The position numbers were made by a program, and so were the translations under genes. DNA of 5,488 bases. Origin: DHVE2 group archaeon. Its GTDB lineage: Archaea > Thermoplasmatota > Thermoplasmata > Thermoplasmatales > Aciduliprofundaceae. The stretch covers positions 1-5,488 of the forward strand of contig WAOY01000194.1 in NCBI GenBank assembly GCA_015520985.1. Direction: 5' to 3'. Positions 1 through 5,079 of this stretch are shown here, one piece after another; the stretch's first letter is position 1; every line of letters begins with the position of its first letter. Below the pieces are notes generated by a model. The model was not told the DNA's origin and ran no database searches. It saw nothing but the letters and a program-made list of their open reading frames with translations.

Positions 1-335
1 ACGTAGATGGTGCGGTCACTCACCGCCCTGCGCAGAAGGTCGAAGTTCTCCTCTATCTCTTCCGAGTTTTCAAAGTCCATCACCCCGGAGGAGAGAAGGA
101 CGTCCAGGAGGTCGTGGGAATCCGGGAGCTCCCTGCGGAGAAGTTCGTTGGTGGCAAACTTCCTCTTGCGCCTGTCGAGTTCCTTGGGGTCCACAATGTT
201 CTCCAGGAGCATCCTCCCCATGTTGAGGGTGAACAGCTCGATCTCCATGGGCGGATAAAACACCCTGATCTCGTACGTGTTGCGCAGCAGGTACTGGTTG
301 AGGAGGACGAATATCTCGTCGCGACGGATTATCAC
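1..335 (-). CDS. Hypothetical protein downstream of the CARF-like gene (3'-truncated by window edge)
   Basis: Only the first 111 codons are in the window; the reading frame is open to the left edge. I do not recognise the family. The start is a GTG at 335 that overlaps the TGA stop of the CARF-like gene in a GTGA arrangement. A strong Shine-Dalgarno sequence 5 nt upstream (341-347) supports it. The visible part is charged and probably mostly helical: an N-terminal segment with a YPPMEIELF stretch (residues 28-36), a basic patch DRRKRK (54-59), then an acidic helix around 90-104. It ends with DRTIY, a beta-strand-like stretch at the point where a new domain such as a Rossmann or PIN nuclease domain could begin; that is only a guess. 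The overlap implies co-translation with, and a functional link to, the upstream gene. No signal peptide or membrane segment is seen. Confidence 0.8.
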   Translation of the reverse strand, partial: MIIRRDEIFVLLNQYLLRNTYEIRVFYPPMEIELFTLNMGRMLLENIVDPKELDRRKRKFATNELLRRELPDSHDLLDVLLSSGVMDFENSEEIEENFDLLRRAVSDRTIY

Positions 336-751
336 AGATCCACCTCCTCCAGGCGCTGAAAATTCAGGGGACGCATCATGAAGGGCAGGGATGAGAAGCG
401 CATGTCCTGGAGAAAGAGGTAGACCACCTTTACGCCCCTGAGGCGCAGGAGGGAGAGGATCATCAGCTTCCTGGCCCCTGTTATGTCCACCACGTCCCCC
501 TCATGCACGATGGATTCCAGCATTTTGCCCATGTCCTCCACACCGTCCTCGGGGATTCGCACCTTCCTCAGTTTCAGCTCGTTGCCGTAGGACCTGAAGA
601 GCACGGTCAGCATCCTCTCCACTTTTTTCATGTTCTCCTCGCTGGAGTAGAGGGCCACCAGTTCATCTATCCTACCGCGGGTCCTGACGTAAGCGTATAT
701 CGAGTTGAAGGATGCCCACGGCTCCCGCGATACGAAGAACAGATACTGCAC
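332..751 (-). CDS. Small CARF-like (Rossmann-type) protein
   Basis: A 139-residue protein without membrane segments. The N-terminus reads FFVSREPWASFNS (residues 5-17), followed by a hydrophobic strand LVALYSSEEN (31-40) and a helix. A second half carries GDVVDITGARKLM (85-97). A strand ending in D-x-T-G-x-(R/T)-K followed by a hydrophobic helix is typical of CARF and DUF1887-like domains, which bind cyclic oligoadenylate in CRISPR type III ancillary proteins; many CARF proteins also have a strand followed by Y-S/T-S near the N-terminus. The length fits a single Rossmann-like domain with no fused effector. The start is a GTG at 751, 20 nt after a TATA box, suggesting leaderless translation. 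The gene follows xerA by 37 bp and overlaps the next gene by 4 nt. The CARF assignment is by eye; another Rossmann-like regulator is possible. No CRISPR array or cas gene is in the window. Confidence 0.75.
   Translation of the reverse strand: MQYLFFVSREPWASFNSIYAYVRTRGRIDELVALYSSEENMKKVERMLTVLFRSYGNELKLRKVRIPEDGVEDMGKMLESIVHEGDVVDITGARKLMILSLLRLRGVKVVYLFLQDMRFSSLPFMMRPLNFQRLEEVDL
341..350 (-). promoter_or_regulatory. Shine-Dalgarno sequence for the 335-start gene
   Basis: GGAGGAGGTG on the minus strand lies within the last codons of the CARF-like gene and ends 5 nt before the GTG at 335. It closely matches the anti-Shine-Dalgarno end of archaeal 16S rRNA. It fixes the start of the downstream partial gene and contrasts with the leaderless first genes nearby. 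Confidence 0.75.
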
Positions 752-771
752 GGGTGCAATATGGGAAATGG

Positions 772-779
772 ATATTTAA
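772..779 (-). promoter_or_regulatory. TATA box of the CARF-like gene
   Basis: TTAAATAT on the minus strand, 20 nt before the GTG at 751. A TATA box centred about 25 bp upstream places transcription initiation at or next to the start codon, so the mRNA is probably leaderless. The same octamer precedes xerA at nearly the same distance. It lies in the 37-bp gap after the xerA stop, so this gene can be transcribed independently of xerA. Confidence 0.7.
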
Positions 780-788
780 CCCCATCGC

Positions 789-1649
789 TCAGTACTCCTC
801 CATGGCAGAATCGTAGACCCTGCGCAGGGTCTCGTCGTCCACATGCGTGTAGATCTGAGTCGTGGCAACGCTGCTGTGCCCCAGGAACTGCTGTATGAAC
901 CTGATGTCCACGCCCCTCTTGAGCATCGTCGTGGCGAGAGTATGCCTCAGAACGTGGGGCGTTACCTTCTTCTTTATCTCCGCCCTCTCCGCGTATTCGC
1001 GCACTATGCGGAATACCTGCACCCTGCTTATCTTCTCGCTCTTCCTCGAGGAGAAGAGGTACTCCATCTCATCATCTCTCTGGAGGAGGTACGCCTCTAT
1101 TGCCTCGGCGGCTTTTTCACTTATCACCACGATCCTGTCCTTGTCCCCCTTTCCCGAATGCACATAGACAACCCTCTCGCTAAGATCAACGTCCTCGACG
1201 CGGAGATTGCACAGCTCGCTGACCCTGAGCCCAGAGTAGGCGAGGAGGGAGAGAATGGCGTAGTCCCTCGGATTCCCCTTTGCGGCATCAAGAAGCCTCC
1301 TAACCTCATCCTCGGTCAGGTACTTGGGCATCTGCTTGGGCCTCTTGGGCGCCTTGATCTCCTTCGCGAGATCTTCGCGACCCCTGAATTTCAAATACGA
1401 GGTGACAGCCTTTAGCGCGAGGTATATTGAATTCTTGGAGTAGCGCTTCCTGGTGGATATGTAAATCTTGTACCTCCTCACGTCCCCAGGGGTAATGTCC
1501 TCAACTTTTTTCTTGACGAATCTCAGGAACTGCCCGGCGTAGCGGGTGTACTGCTCCACCGTATTTTTGCTTTTTTTCTCCCCCTCCAGGTAATCGCGAA
1601 ATGCGGAGATTTCCCGCTCGATGTAATCCTTCCTCTTTTTGTCTGTCAC
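789..1649 (-). CDS. xerA: Tyrosine recombinase XerA (archaeal chromosome dimer resolution)
   Basis: A 286-residue integrase-family recombinase of the size expected for archaeal XerA. It has an N-terminal SAM-like core-binding domain (about residues 8-92, with the TVEQYTRYAGQF helix) and a C-terminal catalytic domain (about 105-280). All catalytic residues are present: Arg142 (SGLRVSEL), Lys167 (GKGDK), His232 and Arg235 (HVLRH), His258 (LGHSS) and the nucleophile Tyr267 (TQIYTHV). In archaea, XerA acts as a homomer at a dif site to resolve chromosome dimers, without FtsK dependence for basic catalysis. The GTG start at 1649 lies 21 nt after a TATA box, so the message is probably leaderless. 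It stands between the SHMT-like gene and the CARF-like gene, with no flanking repeats or att-like sequences, so it looks like the housekeeping recombinase and not a mobile-element integrase. No dif site was recognised in the window. Confidence 0.93.
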   Translation of the reverse strand: MTDKKRKDYIEREISAFRDYLEGEKKSKNTVEQYTRYAGQFLRFVKKKVEDITPGDVRRYKIYISTRKRYSKNSIYLALKAVTSYLKFRGREDLAKEIKAPKRPKQMPKYLTEDEVRRLLDAAKGNPRDYAILSLLAYSGLRVSELCNLRVEDVDLSERVVYVHSGKGDKDRIVVISEKAAEAIEAYLLQRDDEMEYLFSSRKSEKISRVQVFRIVREYAERAEIKKKVTPHVLRHTLATTMLKRGVDIRFIQQFLGHSSVATTQIYTHVDDETLRRVYDSAMEEY

Positions 1650-1670
1650 ATGTCAGATATTGCTTTGACG

Positions 1671-1678
1671 ATATTTAA
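1671..1678 (-). promoter_or_regulatory. TATA box of xerA, overlapping the upstream stop codon
   Basis: TTAAATAT on the minus strand, 21 nt before the GTG of xerA, a spacing that predicts a leaderless transcript. The TAA stop of the SHMT-like gene (1675-1677) lies inside this octamer, so the promoter is embedded in the end of the upstream coding region. Transcription of the SHMT-like gene must run over the xerA promoter. Confidence 0.7.
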
Positions 1679-2856
1679 GCTTTTCCCAGTGTTTTACCAT
1701 CCCATTTGGCGATTAAATCGCGGACAATCTGGCTGACGTCTTCCCCGAGTACTGCGAGGTGGATGGCATGGGCTATTGCGAGCATATCCTCCTCGCCGTA
1801 CCCCTTCCATGTGAGCTCCGCGGTGCCCAGACGCCCGACCCTATCCACGATTATACCGTTCCTCTCAAGAATTTCGCCGAATTCCACCACGTCCAGTCCG
1901 TGCTCCTCTCTGAGGGCATCGCCGTCGAGGAGAATCTGGTGGCTCTCGGTGAAGTCCGGGGGGAATCGAACCTTTATACCGTGTTCGTGCAACCTGGACG
2001 CCAGGGCTTTGGAGTTGCGGCGCACCCTTCTCCCGTATTCCCTTGCCACAGGCTTGAATTCCTCCAGCGAAACGGCCAGAGCAGCGACCCTGTTGGTGTG
2101 GTAATTGTCCTGCGTCCTCCAGGTCATTTCATCTGAGATCTTTTTCGCGATGTCGGCGTGGTTGCTCATGATTATCCCGCCCTGAGGCCCGGGATATGAC
2201 TTGTGCGTGGATCCGTAGACGACTTCGCATTCCTCTATACCCTCCTGGAACCCTCCGGGAAGCAGGCCGAGCACATGCGAAGCGTCGTAAATCACCTTCG
2301 CCCTCACATCGTGGGCCACTTCTATCACTTCGCGCAGGTTGTACGCAAACGGGATGTAACTGGCCCCGAGAATGACCAGATTGGGCCTGAATTCAGTGAT
2401 ATCGTCGGTGATCACGCGCCTCATCCCCTCGATTCTAAGCGGCTTGTACTCCAGTCCGAGCATGTCCGCGAGATAATTCTGTGAATAGCCGTCGTAGCCG
2501 CCATCCTCTGGGGATATGGCCATTATCCTGTCGCCCTTACTAGCGAGGGATACAAGGACGCTCATCGCCGCTATGTGCCCCGATATAGGCTTCACGTTCA
2601 CGTGCTCGAACCCGAAGATTTCGGACGCAAGGGATTCGGCATATTCCGTTATCTCCTCCTGGTACCTCGCGCCGCCGTAGGCGTTGTGCACCATCGCGCC
2701 GTGCACCTCGGAATCGAATACCATGGAATAGCGAGATGCCATATCACTCGCCAGAGCGCTTCTAACCTCCTCGCTGAGGTAATTCTCGGATGCCTGCAAA
2801 TTCAGAACGCTCCTGCGGTAAGCGTTGTGCTTCCTCACGATTTCCAGCGCGCGCAT
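1675..2856 (-). CDS. glyA: Serine hydroxymethyltransferase-family PLP enzyme (divergent)
   Basis: A 393-residue fold-type I PLP enzyme of the SHMT family, which interconverts serine and glycine with transfer of a one-carbon unit to a pterin. Family marks are LQASENYLS (residues 20-28, with the catalytic-type Glu24), YGGARY (60-65), the PLP phosphate region PISGH (90-94), DASHVLG (191-197, Asp191 for the pyridine nitrogen and His194) and STHKS (216-220, with Lys219 as the Schiff-base lysine), followed by GPQGG. Several usually conserved positions differ. The ring-stacking His of GGH is Tyr121, HSGS is ISGH, and the region with the substrate-carboxylate Arg reads ELTWKGY (347-353). It may be a normal SHMT of a divergent archaeal clade or a paralogue with changed substrate. 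The ATG start at 2856 lies 20 nt after a TATA-like element and suggests leaderless translation. xerA follows closely but has its own promoter. Confidence 0.85.
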   Translation of the reverse strand: MRALEIVRKHNAYRRSVLNLQASENYLSEEVRSALASDMASRYSMVFDSEVHGAMVHNAYGGARYQEEITEYAESLASEIFGFEHVNVKPISGHIAAMSVLVSLASKGDRIMAISPEDGGYDGYSQNYLADMLGLEYKPLRIEGMRRVITDDITEFRPNLVILGASYIPFAYNLREVIEVAHDVRAKVIYDASHVLGLLPGGFQEGIEECEVVYGSTHKSYPGPQGGIIMSNHADIAKKISDEMTWRTQDNYHTNRVAALAVSLEEFKPVAREYGRRVRRNSKALASRLHEHGIKVRFPPDFTESHQILLDGDALREEHGLDVVEFGEILERNGIIVDRVGRLGTAELTWKGYGEEDMLAIAHAIHLAVLGEDVSQIVRDLIAKWDGKTLGKA

Positions 2857-2876
2857 GGTGCAGCATGCGGAAGGGA

Positions 2877-2884
2877 GTATTTAG
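2877..2884 (-). promoter_or_regulatory. TATA-like element of the SHMT-like gene
   Basis: CTAAATAC on the minus strand, 20 nt before the ATG at 2856. The spacing equals that seen for xerA and the CARF-like gene and predicts a leaderless mRNA. It lies in the 78-bp divergent region shared with the gene on the other strand; the two TATA elements are separated by only about 20 bp, so the two promoters may compete or be co-regulated. Confidence 0.55.
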
Positions 2885-2903
2885 AGATGTTCCCGCGTGA
2901 AAA

Positions 2904-2911
2904 GTATAAAT
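2904..2911 (+). promoter_or_regulatory. TATA box of the 2935-3372 gene
   Basis: GTATAAAT preceded by a run of A residues, 23 nt before the ATG at 2935. The expected transcription start falls within a few nucleotides of the ATG, so the 5' leader is absent or very short. It is the plus-strand member of the divergent promoter pair. Confidence 0.7.
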
Positions 2912-2934
2912 CCGGGTAGAGTAATTACAGGGGG

Positions 2935-3372
2935 ATGTCTCACCCGCTCGGGGTGCCAGGGGTAAGGCTTTTCATCGGTGATAAACCGCCGAAGACCATA
3001 TTCCACTCGTACCTCGGGAAAATGGAAATCGGCGAAGAGGGCATATTCTTCTACTCGTCCGGGGGCCACGGGCTGAGAGCCCGGATTCTGGGAGCAATTT
3101 TGTTCAACCCTCACCTCATCTTCACCCAGTACTTCGAGGAGCGGGCCACGAAGAATCTGAAGGATCTGAGCAGGGAAGGATCTCTAATGATCCCCTTCGA
3201 CGAGATAGCCGAGGCTTCGCCCGTTAGGAAGATCGGTATGAAGTACCTCTTAGTGCTCACCAAAGACGGCCGGATGGTGTGGTTCTGGAGGGATTTAGGG
3301 CCGTTCCCCCTGGACGAAATCATCGCCATCCTGAAGGCTGCGGGAGTTAAAGTTGCGGATGAGGTGGAATAA
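2935..3372 (+). CDS. Hypothetical soluble protein, possibly PH-like fold
   Basis: A 145-residue protein I do not recognise. It reads as alternating short strands: YLGKMEIGEEGIFFYS (residues 26-41), a central hydrophobic segment ARILGAILFNPHLIF (49-63), then IPFDEIAEASPVRKI (86-100), KYLLVLTKDGRMVWFW (103-118) and a C-terminal helix DEIIAILKAAGV (127-138). A string of strands with an 'xxIPFDEIxE' element, closed by a C-terminal helix, resembles the pattern of PH/GRAM-like domains; this is inference from pattern only. There is no signal peptide. The central hydrophobic stretch is short and contains Arg and Asn, so a true membrane span is unlikely. The start ATG fits the TATA spacing. It is divergent from the SHMT-like gene and lies 103 bp upstream of rpoE1, which has its own promoter, so it is probably monocistronic. 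Confidence 0.8.
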   Translation: MSHPLGVPGVRLFIGDKPPKTIFHSYLGKMEIGEEGIFFYSSGGHGLRARILGAILFNPHLIFTQYFEERATKNLKDLSREGSLMIPFDEIAEASPVRKIGMKYLLVLTKDGRMVWFWRDLGPFPLDEIIAILKAAGVKVADEVE

Positions 3373-3411
3373 ACGCAGCGAAGAGGAGTAATACGGGGGA
3401 TAATGCCGCGG

Positions 3412-3426
3412 ACATGCCCCGCATGT
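3412..3426 (+). repeat. Perfect inverted repeat upstream of the rpoE1 promoter
   Basis: ACATGC-CCC-GCATGT: two 6-bp arms with a 3-nt spacer, ending 19 bp before the rpoE1 TATA box. It could be an operator for a dimeric transcription factor acting on the rpoE1 operon, or a short hairpin at the 3' end of the preceding gene's mRNA. It is followed by AAAA and not by a T run, so intrinsic termination on this strand is not supported. Confidence 0.4.
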
Positions 3427-3445
3427 AAAACCGGCGATGGGAAAA

Positions 3446-3453
3446 TTTATAAA
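3446..3453 (+). promoter_or_regulatory. TATA box of the rpoE1 operon
   Basis: TTTATAAA preceded by GAAAA, a good BRE-plus-TATA combination, lies 22 nt before the ATG at 3476. The spacing predicts transcription starting at or beside the ATG. It also argues against the longer upstream in-frame start at 3437, which would lie before the TATA box. Confidence 0.8.
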
Positions 3454-3475
3454 CTCAATAAACTTACGCCCCACC

Positions 3476-4105
3476 ATGTATTTGATTGTTGAGCGGGAAG
3501 ATGTTATACGCATACCCCCGCCCATGCTGGGCGAGGATGTAGAGGAAATCGTGAGAAACCTCGCCAGGGAGAAGATAGAGGGCTCGGTTTACACATTTTC
3601 CCGCGAGGAGGTTCGCGATCCTGCGGAGAGGAAGTACGTGATAGTCCTGCTCCTGGACCTCGAGCTAGTTGGCGACGGCATCATAGTGCCCGGCGACGGG
3701 GCGGTGTATCAGAAGGTGAAGTTCAAGGCGCTCGCGTATCACCCCGAGATGCAGGAGCCTGTCTTGGGTTATGTCGTTGACGTCCTGAAGTTCGGCGCGT
3801 TCATCAGGATAGGTCCTCTGGACGGCCTGCTCCACATAAGCCAGGTGATGGACGACGTGATAGACGTGGACGTTGAGAACAAGCGCCTCATAGGAAAGGA
3901 GAGTAAAAAGGTCCTCCGCGTTGGAGACAAGACGATTTCCCGCATCGTGGCACTCACGATCAACGATGCAAATCCCAGGCACAGCAAGATCGGCCTGACC
4001 ATGAGGCAGCCAGGGCTAGGGAAGATAGAATGGATCGAGGAACTGGTGAAGGGAGATAAGAAGGAAGATAAGGAGAAGAAAAAGAAGAAGGGGGGTAAGA
4101 AATGA
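3476..4105 (+). CDS. rpoE1: DNA-directed RNA polymerase subunit E' (Rpo7)
   Basis: The archaeal counterpart of eukaryotic Rpb7. With Rpo4 it forms the stalk of RNA polymerase, helping open-complex formation and binding the emerging RNA. The 209-residue protein has the N-terminal tip domain beginning MYLIVEREDVIRIPP (1-15), the joint VPGDGAVYQKVKFKAL (71-86), and an S1/OB domain (about 96-178) with FGAFIRIGPLDGLLHIS. It ends in the family signature SKIGLTMRQPGLGKIEWIEE (170-189). I chose the ATG at 3476 because family members begin MYxxxxxEDVxRIPP and because an in-frame ATG at 3437 lies upstream of the TATA box. Unusual is the very lysine-rich C-terminal tail (residues about 192-209), encoded by an almost pure A/G stretch. 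It is the first gene of the operon; its stop overlaps the start of spt4 (ATGA). Confidence 0.96.
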   Translation: MYLIVEREDVIRIPPPMLGEDVEEIVRNLAREKIEGSVYTFSREEVRDPAERKYVIVLLLDLELVGDGIIVPGDGAVYQKVKFKALAYHPEMQEPVLGYVVDVLKFGAFIRIGPLDGLLHISQVMDDVIDVDVENKRLIGKESKKVLRVGDKTISRIVALTINDANPRHSKIGLTMRQPGLGKIEWIEELVKGDKKEDKEKKKKKGGKK

Positions 4106-4284
4106 ACGAGCTTCGCGCATGCAGGAAGTGCAAGAGGATAACCACCGAGGACCGCTGCCCCTACTGCGGAGGAGAAACCACGACTGAATGGCACGGCTAC
4201 GTTTTCATACTGAACAGCGAGATGTCCCGCATAGCCAAGGAGATGAATGCGGAAAATGGCGAGTATGCCCTCAGAGTTAGATAA
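4102..4284 (+). CDS. spt4: Transcription elongation factor Spt4 (RpoE'')
   Basis: A 60-residue zinc-ribbon protein with CxxC pairs Cys7/Cys10 and Cys19/Cys22 that bind one zinc, followed by the sandwich core WHGYVFILNSEMSRIAKEM (30-48). In archaea Spt4 pairs with the NGN domain of Spt5 (NusG-like) and binds the RNA polymerase clamp to raise processivity. Its length and motif order are typical. The start ATG overlaps the rpoE1 stop by 4 nt; a run of six G residues about 6 nt upstream (near 4090-4095) probably serves as the Shine-Dalgarno sequence. The rpoE1-spt4 pairing is a widespread archaeal arrangement. Its 3' end overlaps the beginning of the dephospho-CoA kinase gene. Confidence 0.95.
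   Translation: MNELRACRKCKRITTEDRCPYCGGETTTEWHGYVFILNSEMSRIAKEMNAENGEYALRVR
4238..4246 (+). promoter_or_regulatory. Candidate Shine-Dalgarno sequence deciding the DUF359 start
   Basis: AGGAGATGA lies inside spt4 and ends 9 nt before the ATG at 4256, a workable spacing. It touches the earlier in-frame ATG at 4247, which is therefore too close, and is far from the ATG at 4265. It favours 4256 as the start of the kinase gene. Confidence 0.4.
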
Positions 4285-4774
4285 GCCCCTTCGCCTTCCC
4301 GCCTCCCTGCGTCCGGAGCTGCAGAGGGTCCACGGGGAACTCGTGCCGGAGGATGAACTGAAGGAAAAACTCTCAGGGAAGATTGTCATCGCCGTCGGGG
4401 ACGTTGTCACCTACACACTTCTCAGGATGCACATCGCACCGAAGGTGGCCATCGTCGATTATCGCACCAAGAGGGAAGACGTGGTCTTTGAGGAAATACG
4501 TAAGTTTGGCGAAGAGGTGTACAGGGTGAGAAATCCCGCGGGGTACATCACCCCTGAACTTTGGAATGCGGTGAAGAAGGCGATAGAATCCCCGGGGAAG
4601 GTGAGGATCGACGTGGACGGCGAAGAAGATCTCGCAGTCATCCCCGCGGTGCTCTTTGCCCCGGAAGGCGCTATTGTTATATATGGGATGCCCAATACGG
4701 GTGTTGTCTCAATCACGGTAAATGAGGAACACAAGAGGAATGCTCGCAGGATAATCGAGCAGATGGAGGTATGA
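4256..4774 (+). CDS. GTP-dependent dephospho-CoA kinase (DUF359 family)
   Basis: The archaeal DUF359 family contains the enzyme catalysing the last step of CoA synthesis, phosphorylation of dephospho-CoA with GTP, unrelated to bacterial CoaE. With the start at 4256 the protein has 172 residues. It begins with LRLPASLRPELQRVHGEL, then shows the conserved VGDVVT (47-52), IVDYRTKRE (66-74), NPAGYITPEL (93-102), the acidic DVDGEEDLAVIPAVL (119-133) and VIYGMPNTGVV (141-151). The Asp residues in these motifs are the likely metal and substrate ligands. The order and length match the family. In-frame starts at 4247, 4256 and 4265 are possible; 4256 is chosen from the Shine-Dalgarno spacing. All overlap the 3' end of spt4 by 20-38 nt. 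The stop lies 3 nt before rps24e, so this metabolic gene is within the operon. Confidence 0.92.
   Translation: MASMPSELDKPLRLPASLRPELQRVHGELVPEDELKEKLSGKIVIAVGDVVTYTLLRMHIAPKVAIVDYRTKREDVVFEEIRKFGEEVYRVRNPAGYITPELWNAVKKAIESPGKVRIDVDGEEDLAVIPAVLFAPEGAIVIYGMPNTGVVSITVNEEHKRNARRIIEQMEV
4765..4770 (+). promoter_or_regulatory. Shine-Dalgarno sequence of rps24e
   Basis: GGAGGT overlaps the last codons of the kinase gene and ends 7 nt before the ATG at 4778. An out-of-frame ATG at 4771 directly after it is too close to be used. Confidence 0.7.
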
Positions 4775-4777
4775 AGC

Positions 4778-5077
4778 ATGGAGATAAAGATCGTCGAGAA
4801 GAGGGAGAATCCGCTGCTTCACCGCGTCGAGGTGAAATTCGTGGTCAGCCATCCAAAGGCAAAGACTCCCACAAGGGATGAGGTTCGCAGTCTAATCGCC
4901 ACGAATATGAATGCGGAGAAGAATCGTGTCATCCTGGATCACATGCACACCCCCTTCGGGTCTAACGAGACAAGGGGTTACGCCAAGATATACGAGAGTG
5001 TGGAGCACGCCAAGAAGGTGGAGCCCGAGTACATTCTCATCAGGAACAAGATCATAGAGAAGAAGGAGGAGGAATGA
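4778..5077 (+). CDS. rps24e: 30S ribosomal protein S24e
   Basis: A 99-residue small-subunit protein shared by archaea and eukaryotes and absent from bacteria. Recognisable segments are [19 protein letters not shown] (1-19), [17 protein letters not shown] (25-41) and the core [19 protein letters not shown] (56-74). In eukaryotic counterparts the corresponding region reads F-G-x-x-x-S-x-G-x-A-x-I-Y. A charged tail ends KKEEE. The length is normal for archaea. The start is set by a good Shine-Dalgarno sequence at 4765-4770. It follows the kinase gene by 3 nt, and its stop overlaps or just precedes the start of rps27ae. The rps24e-rps27ae neighbourhood is conserved in many archaea. Confidence 0.96.
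   Translation: MEIKIVEKRENPLLHRVEVKFVVSHPKAKTPTRDEVRSLIATNMNAEKNRVILDHMHTPFGSNETRGYAKIYESVEHAKKVEPEYILIRNKIIEKKEEE
5065..5072 (+). promoter_or_regulatory. Shine-Dalgarno sequence of rps27ae
   Basis: GGAGGAGG within the Glu-rich end of rps24e. It ends 7 nt before the ATG at 5080 but only 1 nt before the ATG at 5074, which favours 5080 as the start. Confidence 0.6.
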
Positions 5078-5079
5078 AA

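Noticed and set aside
503..1415. Plus-strand open frames of 130-190 codons opposite the CARF-like gene and xerA
   Set aside because: They lie antisense to well-supported genes, show no recognisable motifs, and are Leu/Pro/His/Arg-rich as expected for shadow frames.
789..1649. XerA as an integrase marking a mobile element or genomic island
   Set aside because: The length and motifs fit the housekeeping archaeal XerA, and no att-like repeats, excisionase or phage genes are visible. The neighbouring tRNA is about 3.6 kb away, and only one side of it is available for comparison.
1643..1656. Near-palindrome CTGTCACATGTCAG over the xerA start codon as an operator
   Set aside because: Only five of seven symmetric positions match and the core is the common ACATGT; this is too weak to call a site.
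3437..3475. 13-residue N-terminal extension of Rpo7 from the ATG at 3437
   Set aside because: This ATG is upstream of the TATA box at 3446-3453, and Rpo7 proteins start at the position equivalent to 3476.
3769..4410. Long minus-strand frame opposite rpoE1 and spt4
   Set aside because: It is Ser/Phe-rich low complexity produced by the complement of Lys/Glu codons in real genes, and it is antisense to confidently assigned proteins.
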